A stretch of DNA of 64,000 nt, from positions 215,869,565 through 215,933,564 of the forward strand of contig VDFB02358134.1 of NCBI GenBank assembly GCA_007258455.2, read 5' to 3'. The notes beneath the pieces were generated by a model. The model made no database searches and was not told the DNA's origin. It saw nothing but the letters and a program-made list of their open reading frames with translations. Every line of letters starts with the position of its first letter. Positions within the stretch are counted from its first letter, which is position 1. Shown piece by piece: positions 22,780-35,438 of this stretch. This DNA comes from Sequoia sempervirens (taxonomy: Eukaryota > Streptophyta > Pinopsida > Cupressales > Cupressaceae). A program made the translations under genes and the position numbers.

Positions 22780-23700
22780 GAGAGAGAATCACCATAGTCT
22801 CTTCGATACAAGCAGAAAGGGCTGATAAGAGATGTAGATGAGACTCCCGAATGTCTAAGAGACATATTAAAATGTCTTCCCACCAACCTAAAGAATGATA
22901 TTGTCTAAGAGACTTGGACATGTCTAGGAGAGAGTCTAACATGTCTCACCGACAAATCATATGAATCATTCAACATTCAAGAAAGAAAAAACCATCTCTT
23001 GGACATCGAGAGATCATCATAAAATAAATGATAAGTCACTGGTAGAATAGCATAGACGAATGGAAATATTGGACAGACATCGACATATTGAAGAGAGAAG
23101 CAAGGAAGTCTCTTCGACACTCAAGGAGAAAAATATCGGCAAGACATAGAGACATCAAACAGACACTGGATAAGGTCTCATCAACATCCTAACAATGATA
23201 TGTCAAGGAGACAAAAATATCAAGAAGACATCATCAAAAATTTCCCCGACATTTAGGAACAAGTTATCAATGAGAATAAGGGACGTCGGAGAGAGGTGAC
23301 CATGTGTCTCCCTGACATAAAAAGTCACATAGACATCAATAGTAAATATTACCACTAGGGGAAGAAATAAAGACATGTTGAGGAAACATAGGCTTTTTGA
23401 CAAGATAAATTCACCAGTCTCATCGAAAAAAAGAGAACTATAAGAGAGAATAATGAGAAGTAAATTTTAAAGAGACATTGCAATATTGATGAGAGAAACC
23501 TGAATGTCTCTTAGAAATTTCTCAAAAGATGGCCAAGGATATTGAAGAGAGATATAGACATTGTGATTAGAATCTCATTGAAAAAATATGAAATAATTGT
23601 CACCAAATTTATTTGATGGATTAAGTCATCAAAGAGACAACTGCTATTAATACACAAGTTGATAGGAAGGGTGGCACAAGTGCCATTTATGAACCAAAGT
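22780..23700. repeat. Degenerate GACAT/TGTCTC-rich repeat region
   Basis: Words AGAGACAT, GACATC, TGTCTC and TCTCTTCGACAC recur every few tens of bases on both strands across about 900 bases, without an exact period. It looks like an old, scrambled tandem array. It lies between the integrase and the accessory ORF; Tat/Ogre-type plant elements are known to carry variable tandem repeats in their 3' untranslated part. Confidence 0.55.
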
Positions 23701-23909
23701 TGGCTCAAACGAGCTAAAATTTGATAAATTCAGCCTCTAAGAAACAAGAAATCACTGCATATTATGTCTAAGCATTCAGAGGATGGAGTTGGATGAAAGA
23801 AAGCAACTCAAAATTCCTAGTGTTCACTCAAGTAAGTACACCTTGGCTCAACTGAATGTAATTTTTCAAATATAGATTGAAGTACAACACTATTAGGGTT
23901 AAAATGGAT

Positions 23910-26900
23910 AAATCCCTAGAGAAGACAAGAGAAAAGAGACAAAAAATGAAATTACACCTCTAAATCAAGACTTAATAGAGCAGTGTCCCAGGTCTAGGCC
24001 AAAAGCATGAAGAATAGCTCAGTTAAACCCATCATGTGAGACCCTAGAGGACAAGCATAAGAATTTGGGAGATGTATGGACTCCACATAGAGGCTATGAT
24101 TTATTCATATATCCTTATAGGAAGAAGTACAAATATAGCCCAGTCTCGAACCCATGGAATTTGAATTTAGGGAAACTGGCAATGCCAAATGTTTTTGTGA
24201 ATGTAGAATTCATTAAAGCACTGGCAAAGAATTATAATCCCAAAATAGGGGAAATTCATTTGCATGATGGGTCACAATTTATGATCATAACAAGGGATTA
24301 TATTTGTATGGTTTTCTAATTAGACACTTCTTAATAAATGAAATTATGACTGAGAGACTTGTTGGAAGAGTATCACTCTATGGATATGAGCTACAAGAGG
24401 TGGAAGTTGCCTCTGCATAGACCCAAAGGCCCAGGAAATTAACCCATGAGGTTTTCTAATAATGAAAATCCCCCATTCTCTATAGAATTGTTTGAAGAAT
24501 ACTATTAGTACATGCACTATTCAGCTGGCCAAGTATTGGGAGTTGAGGCTCTTGTTAGCATGACTATAGCTCCCATGGTTTTGGCTGCAAACATTCAGAT
24601 TCAAGATGCCATGCCCTATGACTATGCAAAGTATCTATCTGAGGCCATTAATATCACTCTTATTGCTATTAAGAATAACAGTGAAGTTATCAATTTCAAG
24701 TACTATTCACTTCTTATGCATATGATACTATATGAGGGCCAGGTGATGGGGATATGGGGTGAAGAATTGAGAGTAAAAAATCTGGATAGTGATGGTAATT
24801 CTAGACTAGTGCAAATGTGGACATTAGTCTGGGATAGTAGATGTAGGAGATCCCACTACTTGTACTTTAAGGAGAATTTTATCAAACCCTTGTATAAATT
24901 ACTTGGCCACAAATGTGATTATAATATATCCCCAGAAGTATAGAGATTTCTTCGACCAAAGGAGAAAGGCCATGATGGAAAGATAAACCCCAATTGGGGA
25001 GATTGGTATGCATTTGCAAATTGTACTGTCATTAGAATCTATGGATTTGAGGCATCACCATATTTACTACCTAAGACTATTCCAGATAGAATTTCTTATC
25101 TTGAGATTATAAGAAAATTGTCTTATTTAGCCTTTATGCATCTGAAAAGCTATGGAAGGAAAACCTTCATGCCTTCTACTTTGTGCTTTGGTGATTTCAC
25201 TATTATTTCTGATTCAGGGTATGACTTTGTTGGAAATGAGTTAAATTATTATGGCTTGTCGGTTGGAAATAAGAGGAAGAATTTTGACCCTGAGCACTTT
25301 ATATATGATGCCAAAATTTCTCAGAAACTAAAAGGATATGAGCATGAGTTTGATGTTGACGATGTTATCAGGAACTGTGAGGACAGTCAAGCGATCATGA
25401 GAGAAAATACATACATAAGAATTTTTTTGGTTGAGACCTAGAGGATGAACACTAATCCATCTTATGTGGAAGCTTTTCATTAAATCCAAGACCCCATGGA
25501 AAGATTTGAGAAATTTCTTCACCATGAGGAAGAATTAATAAAAGATGATCCTCTGGTGGAATTTGAGAAGAGAAGAAGTGTTGGCTCTAGGAGGAAAGCA
25601 AAAAATATAACACCACTAGGCCACTTGTCACCATAGTCTACCCCAGAGGTAAGCTTCTCAAATAATACCCCAATTACGGTTGAAGATGATGCTGAAGGGG
25701 AAGAAGAGGTCACATAGATCAATGCTCTTGTCATTTTCCAATATGAAATGCCACTAGAAAGGAGTGTAATAAACTTTGAAGCTTCTGATGAGTTATCTGA
25801 TGATGTGAGACAATGAGCTAGTCAAGAGTTCATTGCAGATGATTCCTTTGTCTAGACTCTTGAATTTAAAGCTTTCATTTATGAATATAAAGGAAAGGTG
25901 GTGAGGGAGAGGTTGAAGGACATTGACCCTGAGAAGGAAGCATATGCTTTAAAAGAACTTTAGCATGAAATTGATAGAGATATGAAAAACATGACTGTTG
26001 AAAGAGGAAGAGCATTGTTGAAAGAAGTTGGGGTTATGCTCCTTCTAGGATGGAACATCAACTCAACCATTGTATTTGATAGTTTTCTAAAGAGAAAAAA
26101 TAAAACCTTGCACTTGACAAATGAAGATGGTGAGAAGATCTACACTAGATTAGGATTTAATCCTGATAATACTACTTTGCAGATATGGGCACTCTATCCA
26201 CTAGGAAAAAAGCCTTCCCTAGTTCATCATGATCAAATTTTTGGACATCTTTTGGTGCAAAGAGTAGGAGAAAAAAATCCCATGGAAATGGCTGATTTGA
26301 ATGTGAATGTGGCCAAATTCACAAAGGCTCAAATTAAAAAACTGGCAAGGGATAACATGGGATTGATAGAAAAGGTTAAAATAGGAGCTAATCAGCTACA
26401 GGGATAGACTACCTTCTTCTTTAGGGCTCTATTATCCACTAATTGAACATGAGAGAAAATTGCTGGAAGCAATGTCAAAAACTACATATTGGAAACACAA
26501 ACATGAGAAAGTGTAGAAGGAACAATAAGAGTTAAATGGAAAGCTCAAAACCAATACCTTTGAAATGCCATAAAAAATAGTTTGCATGAGATTCGAAGAT
26601 ATGAATAAGCATGCTAAACAAGTCTGGAATAATCATGATTAAACATATGCAAAATTATTCCAAAACACAAAATTGATTGATAAAATGAAGTGGAGTTTCA
26701 CATTATTGCAAAAAATGAGGATAACTCTAGTATGCTACAAGAATACCAGGAACTCATGAAAGCTCATAAGGACTTCCACAACATCCTAACATAGGAGTTA
26801 ACTAACTTTAGTTAGCCACTGAGTATGGCCTTAACCAATTTATTTGTGGAAATAGAATTGAAAGATCAGGATACATGGAAGGACGAAATGGCCAACTATT

Positions 26901-27088
26901 TACCAGTTGTTCTTGATGCAATCAATGATGAAGATGAAGTGCTTAAAATAACACATCAACAACTAGGAAGAATCTTTGAGTTGGAATATGCCATGAAAGA
27001 TATTATACATAATGTAGAAACTCATGGCAAAAGTGGGTATATGGATCATTTGTCGAAGATCAACTTGTTTATTGCACAGGTCAAGTAG
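23910..27088 (+). pseudogene. Accessory ORF (copy 1) downstream of integrase in the Tat-like element
   Basis: A coding-like region of about 3 kb broken by many stops. Main open pieces: 24065-24319, 24512-24943, 25118-25441, 25982-26407, 26825-27088. Landmarks in order: a Lys/Glu-rich start, KIGEIHLHDGSQF, a segment ending YLYFKENFIKPLYKLLG, then VIRIYGFEASPYLLP, an acidic linker with ADDSF, GRALLKEVGVMLLLGWNI, LQIWALYPLGKKP, and a C-terminal helical part with DTWKDEM. The second half aligns collinearly with the minus-strand ORF at 64000-61850, and the first half more weakly with 32141-28350. No signal peptide, clear membrane segment or enzyme motif is seen. Function unknown; an env-like or regulatory role is only a guess. 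Confidence 0.65.
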
Positions 27089-28300
27089 GAGAGGAGCAAC
27101 AGGGGTTAGGGTTTGATGGTTCTAGATACATGATCATGGTGCATGAGCCTTGAACAAGTCTTAAATGACCATGGGAACTTGTTGGAGATTAATAGACTAT
27201 AGTGCATTCACCAAAAAACTCTTAATATTTTCATGTTTATGCTAATTATGTTTTAGTAATGAAACAATGTGAATTTTTGTAAACGGGCCTGAAGCTTGTT
27301 GCTTCCCATAAAAAATAGGGAAACCAGGGCCTAATTTTGATATCATCATTATCATCATCACATTTCATTCTATTAGAGTAGGCATTAGTAAGAAGATAGA
27401 TTCAATAATTTTCCCATCCATACCATATATCAAAGACTTATTTTATAATGCTTATATTTTGAAGTAATACAATGGAGCAGACTATTTATAAATTGTAATT
27501 CATTTTCGGTGTTCAATTACTTTGTCGATTTTCATGCTCATTTATTACTTTGTTGTCTCCAAAGTGGTATGTTCAAGTTATTTAAATTTGCATGATTTAT
27601 CAGAGCACATTTTCTGTTACTGTGTGAAAGAGCTGATTGGTTTCTAAGTTGATGAGAATTAAAATCCTTTCTTATAGTTTACTTAATTGGTCTTTCCTCA
27701 GGGTTAAAATCATTTTAAAGAAGTTATTTTTATTGGTTTCCATTAACTCAAGAATTAAAAATCCTTTCATACTTTCATAGTAACTTGAGGGGACATTACT
27801 GGGATTATTAAAAAAGAACACTATAATAAACAATCTTGTACGTTTGCACAAGGCGCAGACATCTCAAGTGCCCAGTAATTCGAGTTAAGCTAAAAAATAG
27901 GATTACTTATCTTACAACTCTGTATCCATTCCATAATCACCACCCACTCATTCACTCCATTCACCCAATAGGAGTAGGCACTAGTCATACTTAGGATATT
28001 ACATACAAAATACAATTCACAATCTTGAATTCTCAAATACTTTCAATAATAATTAGCTATCAAAGCTCTATATCTACTCCACCTTCATGTGCCATAGTGA
28101 GTAGATTTCCAATTTAGGAACCACATCCAATTTTAAATCTTCCTTATTGTTTAGGTATACCTACCTAGGTCTGGCAGAGCCTGAAGAGTAGGAGGTAATC
28201 AACCTTGTTTACCTCATTCATGGGCCAAAGGTGTATTAAGAGATTGGCACCCTCTTATGGTTTAAAAACCAACACTTTTGAGAGCTAACACATCCTGTGC
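27089..28300. other. Non-coding region, probable remains of an LTR boundary
   Basis: AT-rich, no gene. A purine run (TTGAGGGGACA at about 27784) and the CCCAGTAA words around 27800-27880 suggest the 3' end of the Tat-like element, but I could not fix LTR edges or a partner. A GGTCTGGCAGAGCCTG word at about 28170 resembles the reverse complement of GGTTCTGCCAGACCTGA sequence near 60700, hinting that related LTR-type DNA lies at both places. Confidence 0.35.
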
Positions 28301-28349
28301 TCTTTGAACCATTCAAGGTCTAGCTCGACTTCATGTAACACCCTCTCTA

Positions 28350-31300
28350 GGACATCTCTCCTATGATCCAAGCCCATTTTCCATGTTTCTACCAACGAGT
28401 GATCATCTTTTACAAGGGCCAACTCCTTCTCCCATGTCTTTTTGGGCATCTTGAGAATGGTTTCGAGCGTAGGATAGGTAATCCTATATAGCTCGGTGAA
28501 TTAGTGACAAATCTTTTTTGTGCCATCTAGCTGCTTCTGCACATCCCAAAATTTGTTAGTCATTTGGACAGCATGGCCTATGCCCATGTCACCATTATAT
28601 AGCACTCGTCAAAACTAATTTGTAGTATCCTTGGTCCAATTCTTCATCTTCTCAATCTTGGAAAGTTCTTCTTGGGAGAGGAGTGGGATACAAAGGATGT
28701 AGTTGGAGCTTCTTCCTCCAGAGATGTCCATTATTGGATATAGGCGCTGAGATCCACCACTTGTGCCTTCAATTCCTCTTTAGAGGATTGGTCCTTGTTC
28801 ATCTGTTGGATGATTGTTGCCACTTATCCCTGGAGCTGATCAATTTTTTGTTCCCTTGTTGCGGGGCCCAAGCCAATTATGGAAATTTTGTAGCTAACCC
28901 CCTCTCCAATCTCTATCACTGGAGTGGAAATTTGCATGGTTGTTGATCCTGAAGCATCAACCATGATATGGGATCAGACTCTTGGCTTATTTTCCTTCTT
29001 AGTCTTTGTTTGCACTCTTGCCAAGATAGCCTCAAGCCTAGTCTTTAGATCCATGAGAGTCAGGGTTTTCTTCTATAACTACTTCTCCAACCAATCAGAC
29101 ATTTGAGTCTCCTCTCTTGGTGATTCATGATCACCTTCCTCTTTCTGCTCATGCTGGGGCCATCTCACTTCATGACCTAGGGCTTCTTGTTCAATTCTTT
29201 CTTCTTCTTCATCTGAGTCTTCAATGTGCATGGTCTTTTCCCTTTCTGACTCAATGGGGGTGACTTTCTCTATAGTGACACCTTCTGTCTGAGGTGCTCT
29301 TTCTATTTCCTGTTCGAGCTCCACGTGATGTTCTGACTTGGGGCCCTTCTTAGGAGCATCTTCTTCCTTCTTTTCTTCTCTCTCTCCTTCTTTAGGCAGT
29401 ATCTCTTCTTCCTGAACAAGGCCTTTGTCTTGCCCAACTAGTGGAGGCTCCTCGAATGTCTCCACGTTGAATTTAGTGTCCTCTTTGTCTTCAAGAGGCT
29501 GCTTCTCCAATTCCACCTCCTCTCCTATGTCATTGAGCTATTGGGACAACTCATCTTCAAGATCTTGATCAAAGGTCTCTATTATGTACTTAGCATTGAG
29601 GGCTTCAACGTCCTCCTCTAAAGATTGTGAATTTTCCTCATCAATTGCCATCTCGTCTACATTTATGGTCAACCTGACTTCTGGATGTTCAAAATATTCT
29701 TCCTTGAAAGGGTCTTCAGGCTTCTTGATTATTCCTTTGGCAGCCTCCCTTTGTCTCTTCTCCATCTCTTCTAATATTTTCATAGTAGCCTCCATTTTGG
29801 GTGGCTCTATGGGTGGTGGAGGAACAGGTAGGTCAGTAGCGATTTGGACTATCATTGCTTGGACAGTGGGGTTCATTATCACCCCAGAGATCTCGATGAG
29901 TATTCTTGGCATATGCTTGGAAAATTCCTCGGGAAAGGTAAGAGAAGGCATGGCAGTTGTGGAAACTAAAGATATTACGGTTGAAAGAGTAGGTAATGGA
30001 GGGGGCAGTGAGGCAGATGAAAATGGGGATGTCGTGGTTGAAGAGGAGTCTAATACCATAATTGGGGTCGTTCATGAGCTGGAAGCAAGGTGAAAATAAA
30101 TGTCCACCATAGGCAGAGAGGAAACAGGAAATGCCTGAGATGCAGGGGGTGGTAGAGTAGTGATGACAGCATGAATGGCAGGAGTAGAGATACCAGATGG
30201 TGATTGTGGTTGCTCAACCTCTTCTTCTCCTTCATTTTGTGGATCCTTTGCGATGGTTGGCATCTCTTTGAATCCTCCTGACTTCTTTTCCTTTTTCGAT
30301 GAGGATTCTCCTTCTGACCTATCTTCTGTGTATATACTTTGTGTTGTGGTTGACTCTCAAACACATCCTTCCTCTTTCTTGATTAGGTCGCTGGAGGGGA
30401 TTTGGGAGTTTCTCTTGTTGGGGCAGCAGTTTCCCCACTATCTGTTTCACTCTCGAGCTCATCTATGAGCTCTCCGTATGTCAGCACGACACCCTGTAGC
30501 TTGAGCTGGGCTATTTGAGCATCCACCCACTGTCTAGTTCTATTCTCGATTGACTACATTACAATGTTAAGGTCATTGACCTCTTCTTCATACCAATCAA
30601 TTAGTGGCAACATTAACTCAGACACAACATCAAATATTTCATCTAGGATGGTTTCATCTTCCTCCACAATCTGGTCAAGTATCGGGAATAGGTTGATTGA
30701 CCACACAAATTGGGCTATCAATCACATGTAATGTCTCATTCTCACTTTGTAGCCTTTGCAGTTAGCCCATAAATATTCTATGTGAGGCAAGTGGGCATAC
30801 TGCTTTCTAAAAGAATTCTTTAGTTTTCCATAGGGATCTATCCTAGTTGGGCTATGTGGAGGTGCAAACATTACTCCACTATCTCTTTTTTAGAATATTT
30901 AGTAGACTAGGCATTAGGGATGGCATACATTCCTTGCCCAAAATTGAGGGGATATGGAATTACTACCCGGTGCTTGAAACTTAGAAAAGTGTGGACATTT
31001 TTTAGTTGTTAGGAGGATTTTGATATAATCATTTGGTTGTTTGGGTATTGGGGCAGCTTGTAAGGTCTTTCATAGAAGCCCTCCGTTCTAATGTATGTGA
31101 AATTTGGGAACTGAATGAAGAGGAACCCACACGTCTGAATGAATAGCAAAGCGTTGTGTGAGACTCTTCTCTAAAAATCCCCTCCAAGGAGTCTGATAGT
31201 ATGCTCTATGAAGGAATCATTTACTCTCTGATATTCCCTCTTGAAATTCTTGTACTGCAATTGCAGGTAGCAGTCATATACCTTGATCTCCCTGCTTCTT

Positions 31301-32141
31301 GGATTTGGATTTCGTGCAACAAATAGGCCTTTGTATGGTAATGCCTTTGCTAGTAGGTATACTAGGTAGGAGGTCATATAGAATTGTGACGTCTTCTTTA
31401 CAACCATAAATTGTGCATGCATGGTGTCACTGATGATCTTGGTGTAGTGGAACTTTGCTTTTCCATGAATGATCTCTTCTATGAATTAAAACATCCACTC
31501 TTGAAGGAAGGAAACACTAGGGAGGCCCATTACTCTGCTTAGTAGAGTGACTAGATCATGGTACTCTTCATGGAAATCACTTCTAAAGAGCTCCTATGGT
31601 ACCTTGGAGGCACTTACCCTCTTTTCTTTCAACCAATGTTGGTTGATTAGATTCTTACATACTAGGGGATTGGCTTTCCACGTGTTCTCCGTGTATCCCT
31701 TGCCTATTTCTCCATGGGGTCGAATGTCAGGATATGGAAAGTCTCGCCTATGGACTGAGCAAATAGGTCTGCCAACACCCTGCCTTCATGATCTATGATT
31801 TTTCTGTTACCACTATGGTAGCACTCTCTACAAGCCATTACATGTTCTGGGGCCACAAGCATGGGTGGGTAGCTGAATGCCTTGGCTAGGCCACTCTTTC
31901 AGATCTTCCGTTCATTATCAGTGATGGGATTTCTTGTGATTCTTTGTCTGAATTAATCTATGTCTACATGTCCCAGGTTGATATTTGATATTGAATCCCA
32001 CATTGAGGTAACCTTGAAGGTGATTTCCACCCTGTCGAACTGATACTTCATTTGATCTTTCTCCTCTTTTCCCCTTGATGCTTTGGTAGTCTTCTTTCCC
32101 TTTTCTTTTTATGTAGACTACCCTGATGTGCCCGCAGTAGA
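28350..32141 (-). pseudogene. Accessory ORF, distant relative (copy 2), minus strand
   Basis: It starts at an ATG at 32141 with a Lys/Glu-rich leader. A segment with HSGNRKIIDHEGR (about 31850) aligns without gaps to the KIGEIHLHDGSQF region of copy 1, matching at 9 of 42 positions by hand. 31422-31171 ends NDSFIEHTIRLLGG, like the KENFIKPLYKLLG block. FTYIRTEGFYERPYKLP (about 31100) matches VIRIYGFEASPYLLP. The rest differs: a Pro/Ser-rich part and a conserved PxxxPPxEPPK region (30059-29538), a very acidic/basic charged region (29516-29079) and a helical end. Frames are broken repeatedly. Function unknown. Confidence 0.55.
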
Positions 32142-34440
32142 TTCCATAAATCCTACAAATAGAAATGCATTAAGCATATCTATATAAAAAATCAGAGGAA
32201 CGTTAGTGGAATCCTAGAAAATGAAGGTTATCCCCAACAATTCATCTTCTAGAGATCATGATATTTGTTAACATTCATCATTTGACATTCATTTGGGTCA
32301 AATATAGAAGTGCAGGCCCAAGGATAGGGGTTTCCCTGGGCTGGCATCCGTCAGGAGGAGGCAAAAGGGAAACAACACTGAGGGAATGACTGCCCGCACT
32401 CAGAATCTCGCATTTAGAGTTTGGAGGTTAGTCAAGGCTGCAAGACATTTAGGTATGTTGGGAAATCATCCAATAGGTCCTTAGAGGTGTTTAATGGGTT
32501 ACTGTGCTTATGCAGGCTCATGGAGGGAAGAGGTAGGGGACGCCTCAGACATTCAAAGTTTTTGTCGTACAAAGGCTATTCAAGGATGGAGGCAAGGATA
32601 CAACGGCCCATAGGATGAGGTCTACATCATCAGGTCCACAAAAGGCATCAGCATTAGCCACTTTGTTAATGGGAACCCAGACGGTGGTAGAGTGATCGGG
32701 CTTCGCAAGGCGGGCAAAAGGTAGGGTGTGACCGTTTGCGAATGACGACAAGCTGATAGCGGCCGTAGGTGGTGGCCCACAAATGGGCGCTTGCAATACA
32801 CTTTTACTTGGTCATTTTGTGCCTAACGACCTGAGGGGAGACTGATAGGTCAAAGCTTGCATGGCAGACCGATTAGGGTCCTCGGCTGCTTTGATTGACA
32901 GTGAGGGTGGAGCAGCCCACAAAGAGACTTCCACAAGATTTGGTCTACAAAGGCCTAATACTTATCATTTTATTCTAAGAGCTTGAGGCAGCCCTGTCAA
33001 GGAATACTAGGGGGTCTGTGGTGTGGGAAGGAGCAGGGGTCTCACTGCTAGAGGGAAGCATGTGAAACGATAGTGGTGGGTAGGTGAGAGTTCGCAATGA
33101 GAGACCCATAATGAAACCTTTAGGAATTCGAAGGTAATGGACTCGGTAGAACCTGTGAGGCGGGATGCTGGCAAAAGGTGGGCGTTTCAAAAAATAGCCA
33201 CCAAATGAGGGCTGCCCACAACTTGCAGAGGGTTTAGGTTTCACACTTTCACTTAGGTTTTTGTTTGAGTTTTCAGGGTAGTGATGGCATGGCGTCTGTC
33301 TGCAAAGGTAGACCCGTAAAGTTGTAATGCTTAAGCTTCCATTTGAAAGTCATTTCGAGCAGTGAAAAAGGTTTTGCAGGCCGCGTAGGTCTCAAAGCTC
33401 TGGTAAAGAATGATGGCAGGAAGGTGAAGTTTCGCATGGATTTTAGGGGTAGAGTTTGATCGATTTTTGAGGAATGTTTAAATGGGTTGATGCAAAATTT
33501 TTTGGTGAATCGGCCACTTAAATAATTTTAGATTTTTTCCTTGAAGTTTTTAGTTAATCTTAGAAATTCAACTTAAAGGATGCTTCAGTTGGGCGGAAGC
33601 AGTCATACCTAAGAAACTTGAAGAATTCGATGAATGCAACGCTTGAAATCAGCTGAAAGGTTGTGAGGGTGCAGAGGAGGCAGCGATTGTCTAAGCTTTG
33701 AAATTTTTTTGACTTGTGTCAGTGAAAATAATAGGTTGAACCTCCTATTTATAGAGAATTTAGCATTAATGACCTACATTTATTGCTTGTACAACAACTA
33801 GCAGGGTAGCTAGGCATAGATTTTGAAAGAATGACGACAGGAAAGTTGGGTCCCGTAGGGCGGACGAAACCCCGAGCATTGTTGTTCAATGGGCGGTGAA
33901 AGAAGGCGGCCATGGAGAGCGCGAAACTTGCCATGCAGGTGGATGTCTTGTGTCAGCCACCAGTGAATCAACGAAGGAAAGACTGGCACGTGCAAAGGGA
34001 AGCCCACAAGGGCAAACCTGTAGGAGGCGAAGGACGCCAAATTTGAAACTTAAGGTAAACTTGTGAAGGAAACCACGCGAAGGGCATGGACTTGGAAATT
34101 TCTTGGGTGGTGAACTTTGGTCAACTAAAGATGATGACCTTGGGACTTCCTGACCACTTGTAAGTCAAAATTAAGGGGCACGTAAAATGAGGCGAAGGAA
34201 GAAAGTGACTCAACGAAGGCAGAATGAGATGGTCCCCGTTTTGAATAGGGCGTGTGTGCTATAGGCACAACAGGTCTGATGGCATGTACCTATCACCAAA
34301 AGGTATTTTTGAGCTCTATTGAAGGACTAGTTCGCCCCTAGGAAAATGGGTCCTTGTTAGGGCTTCCTAAATAACTTTTGATAGTCCTTTGAGGCTAGAT
34401 CTTGGCTTCTATTTGGCATAGGTCCCACTATCATAAAGTT
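32142..34440 (-). other. GC-richer region upstream of copy 2, possible 5' LTR/leader
   Basis: This stretch has higher GC than its surroundings and recurrent words (GACGACA, GGGCGGA, GGCCCAC, GGCAAAAGGT), like diverged repeats. A minus-strand TATA box lies at 33753-33746. With the accessory ORF starting immediately downstream on the minus strand, it could be the element's 5' LTR plus leader, but no clean TG...CA ends or primer site were found. Open frames here are unconvincing. Confidence 0.4.
33746..33753 (-). promoter_or_regulatory. Putative TATA box
   Basis: TATAAATA on the minus strand, flanked by C/G-richer sequence as in the LTR TATA boxes at 3848, 35003 and 41084. Confidence 0.4.
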
Positions 34441-35365
34441 AAAAATAAATTCTACAACTTAGTTTTCATGGCTTGACAACAATCATGACAACTTGTGCAA
34501 CAATGCAAAATGTCTCCTTTAAGATCTCTTCAATTCTTCTTCAATCTATAATATACACATACACAAAGAGGGAAAATTGTTTTGCTTGAATGCGGATTCG
34601 CCTTAGTCAAACCCCAATTTAGTAATCAACTCTTGATAGAAAGATAATGACAAAAGGAAGGAAATGATGAATGAACAATGCTTGCTACAACTCACCAACC
34701 TTCAATGGCTTCCCTTAGAGGATTGAAGTCAAACACATCTCTCCAAGGAATTGGATATTTCTTTGCTTGATTGATTTGGATACTTGAAATGCTTGGATGC
34801 TTTATGATAAAAAATGCATATTAGGCTTCACAAGATGACATGAACACACATATACTAGGAAATGATGTTGGGATCTTGATTGCTGCAACAAATGACTAAT
34901 AAATATGCTCTTGAATGCTCTTGAAACTGACATTTTCTCAATAAAATTTCTCCTTAATGCTTGTTCATTGAGTGTTCTATTTCAAATGATAAAAATACTA
35001 CGTATTTATAGGTGTTTACCTAATTTCCCAAAAATTAGATTCCAAAATTTGACAATTGCAAGTAAATTTTGAAGATCATTAAAATACCACCAAAAAACTA
35101 TTTTAAAAATAGGTCTTGGTATTTAAAGGGGACCCATTCACCCATGGGAAAATGGGTCCTAGCCTATAAGTCTATGACACACATATTCCAAGGTGTTTTA
35201 ATTATTGATTGCATTTATTTAATGTCAGCTCTCCTTTCAAAAAATGAGAAAAATAAGGCTTTGAAATGCATAATTTAGAAAATTAGGAGATTAATTAAGT
35301 CCAATAAATTAAGGGACCCAAAGATAGTGTGAAATTGTAAAGGTATATAATTTCCTACACTATAT
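34324..35365 (-). mobile_element. LTR-like block A (minus orientation)
   Basis: It carries a TATA box at 35010-35003 (minus strand) and the word GCCTTAGTCAAACCCC (34600-34615), shared with blocks B and C. Two palindromic modules lie at 34324-34353 and 35130-35159. Its right end (CCTACACTATA) resembles the right end of block B (TTTACACTACA), which would be the minus-strand LTR start. The left boundary is not resolved. Confidence 0.45.
35003..35010 (-). promoter_or_regulatory. LTR TATA box (block A)
   Basis: TATAAATA on the minus strand, 355 bases inside the inferred LTR start. Confidence 0.45.
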
Positions 35366-35438
35366 TTAACCACCTTTTTAGTGAGAGTATGAACTTATGC
35401 TCAGACTCACACTAAAGTAGACAAATATGTGTCAGGGT

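Noticed and set aside
23910..27088. Calling the accessory ORF an envelope gene
   Set aside because: No signal peptide, cysteine pattern, furin-type site or clear membrane anchor visible; position after integrase alone is not enough.
29538..30059. Independent Pro/Ser-rich host gene
   Set aside because: It lies in line with the other minus-strand pieces between 32.1 and 28.35 kb, with stops between them, and antisense frames of similar length exist.
32545..33244. Two minus-strand frames of 83-89 codons as genes
   Set aside because: GC-rich repeat-like region, no family resemblance, no conserved start context.
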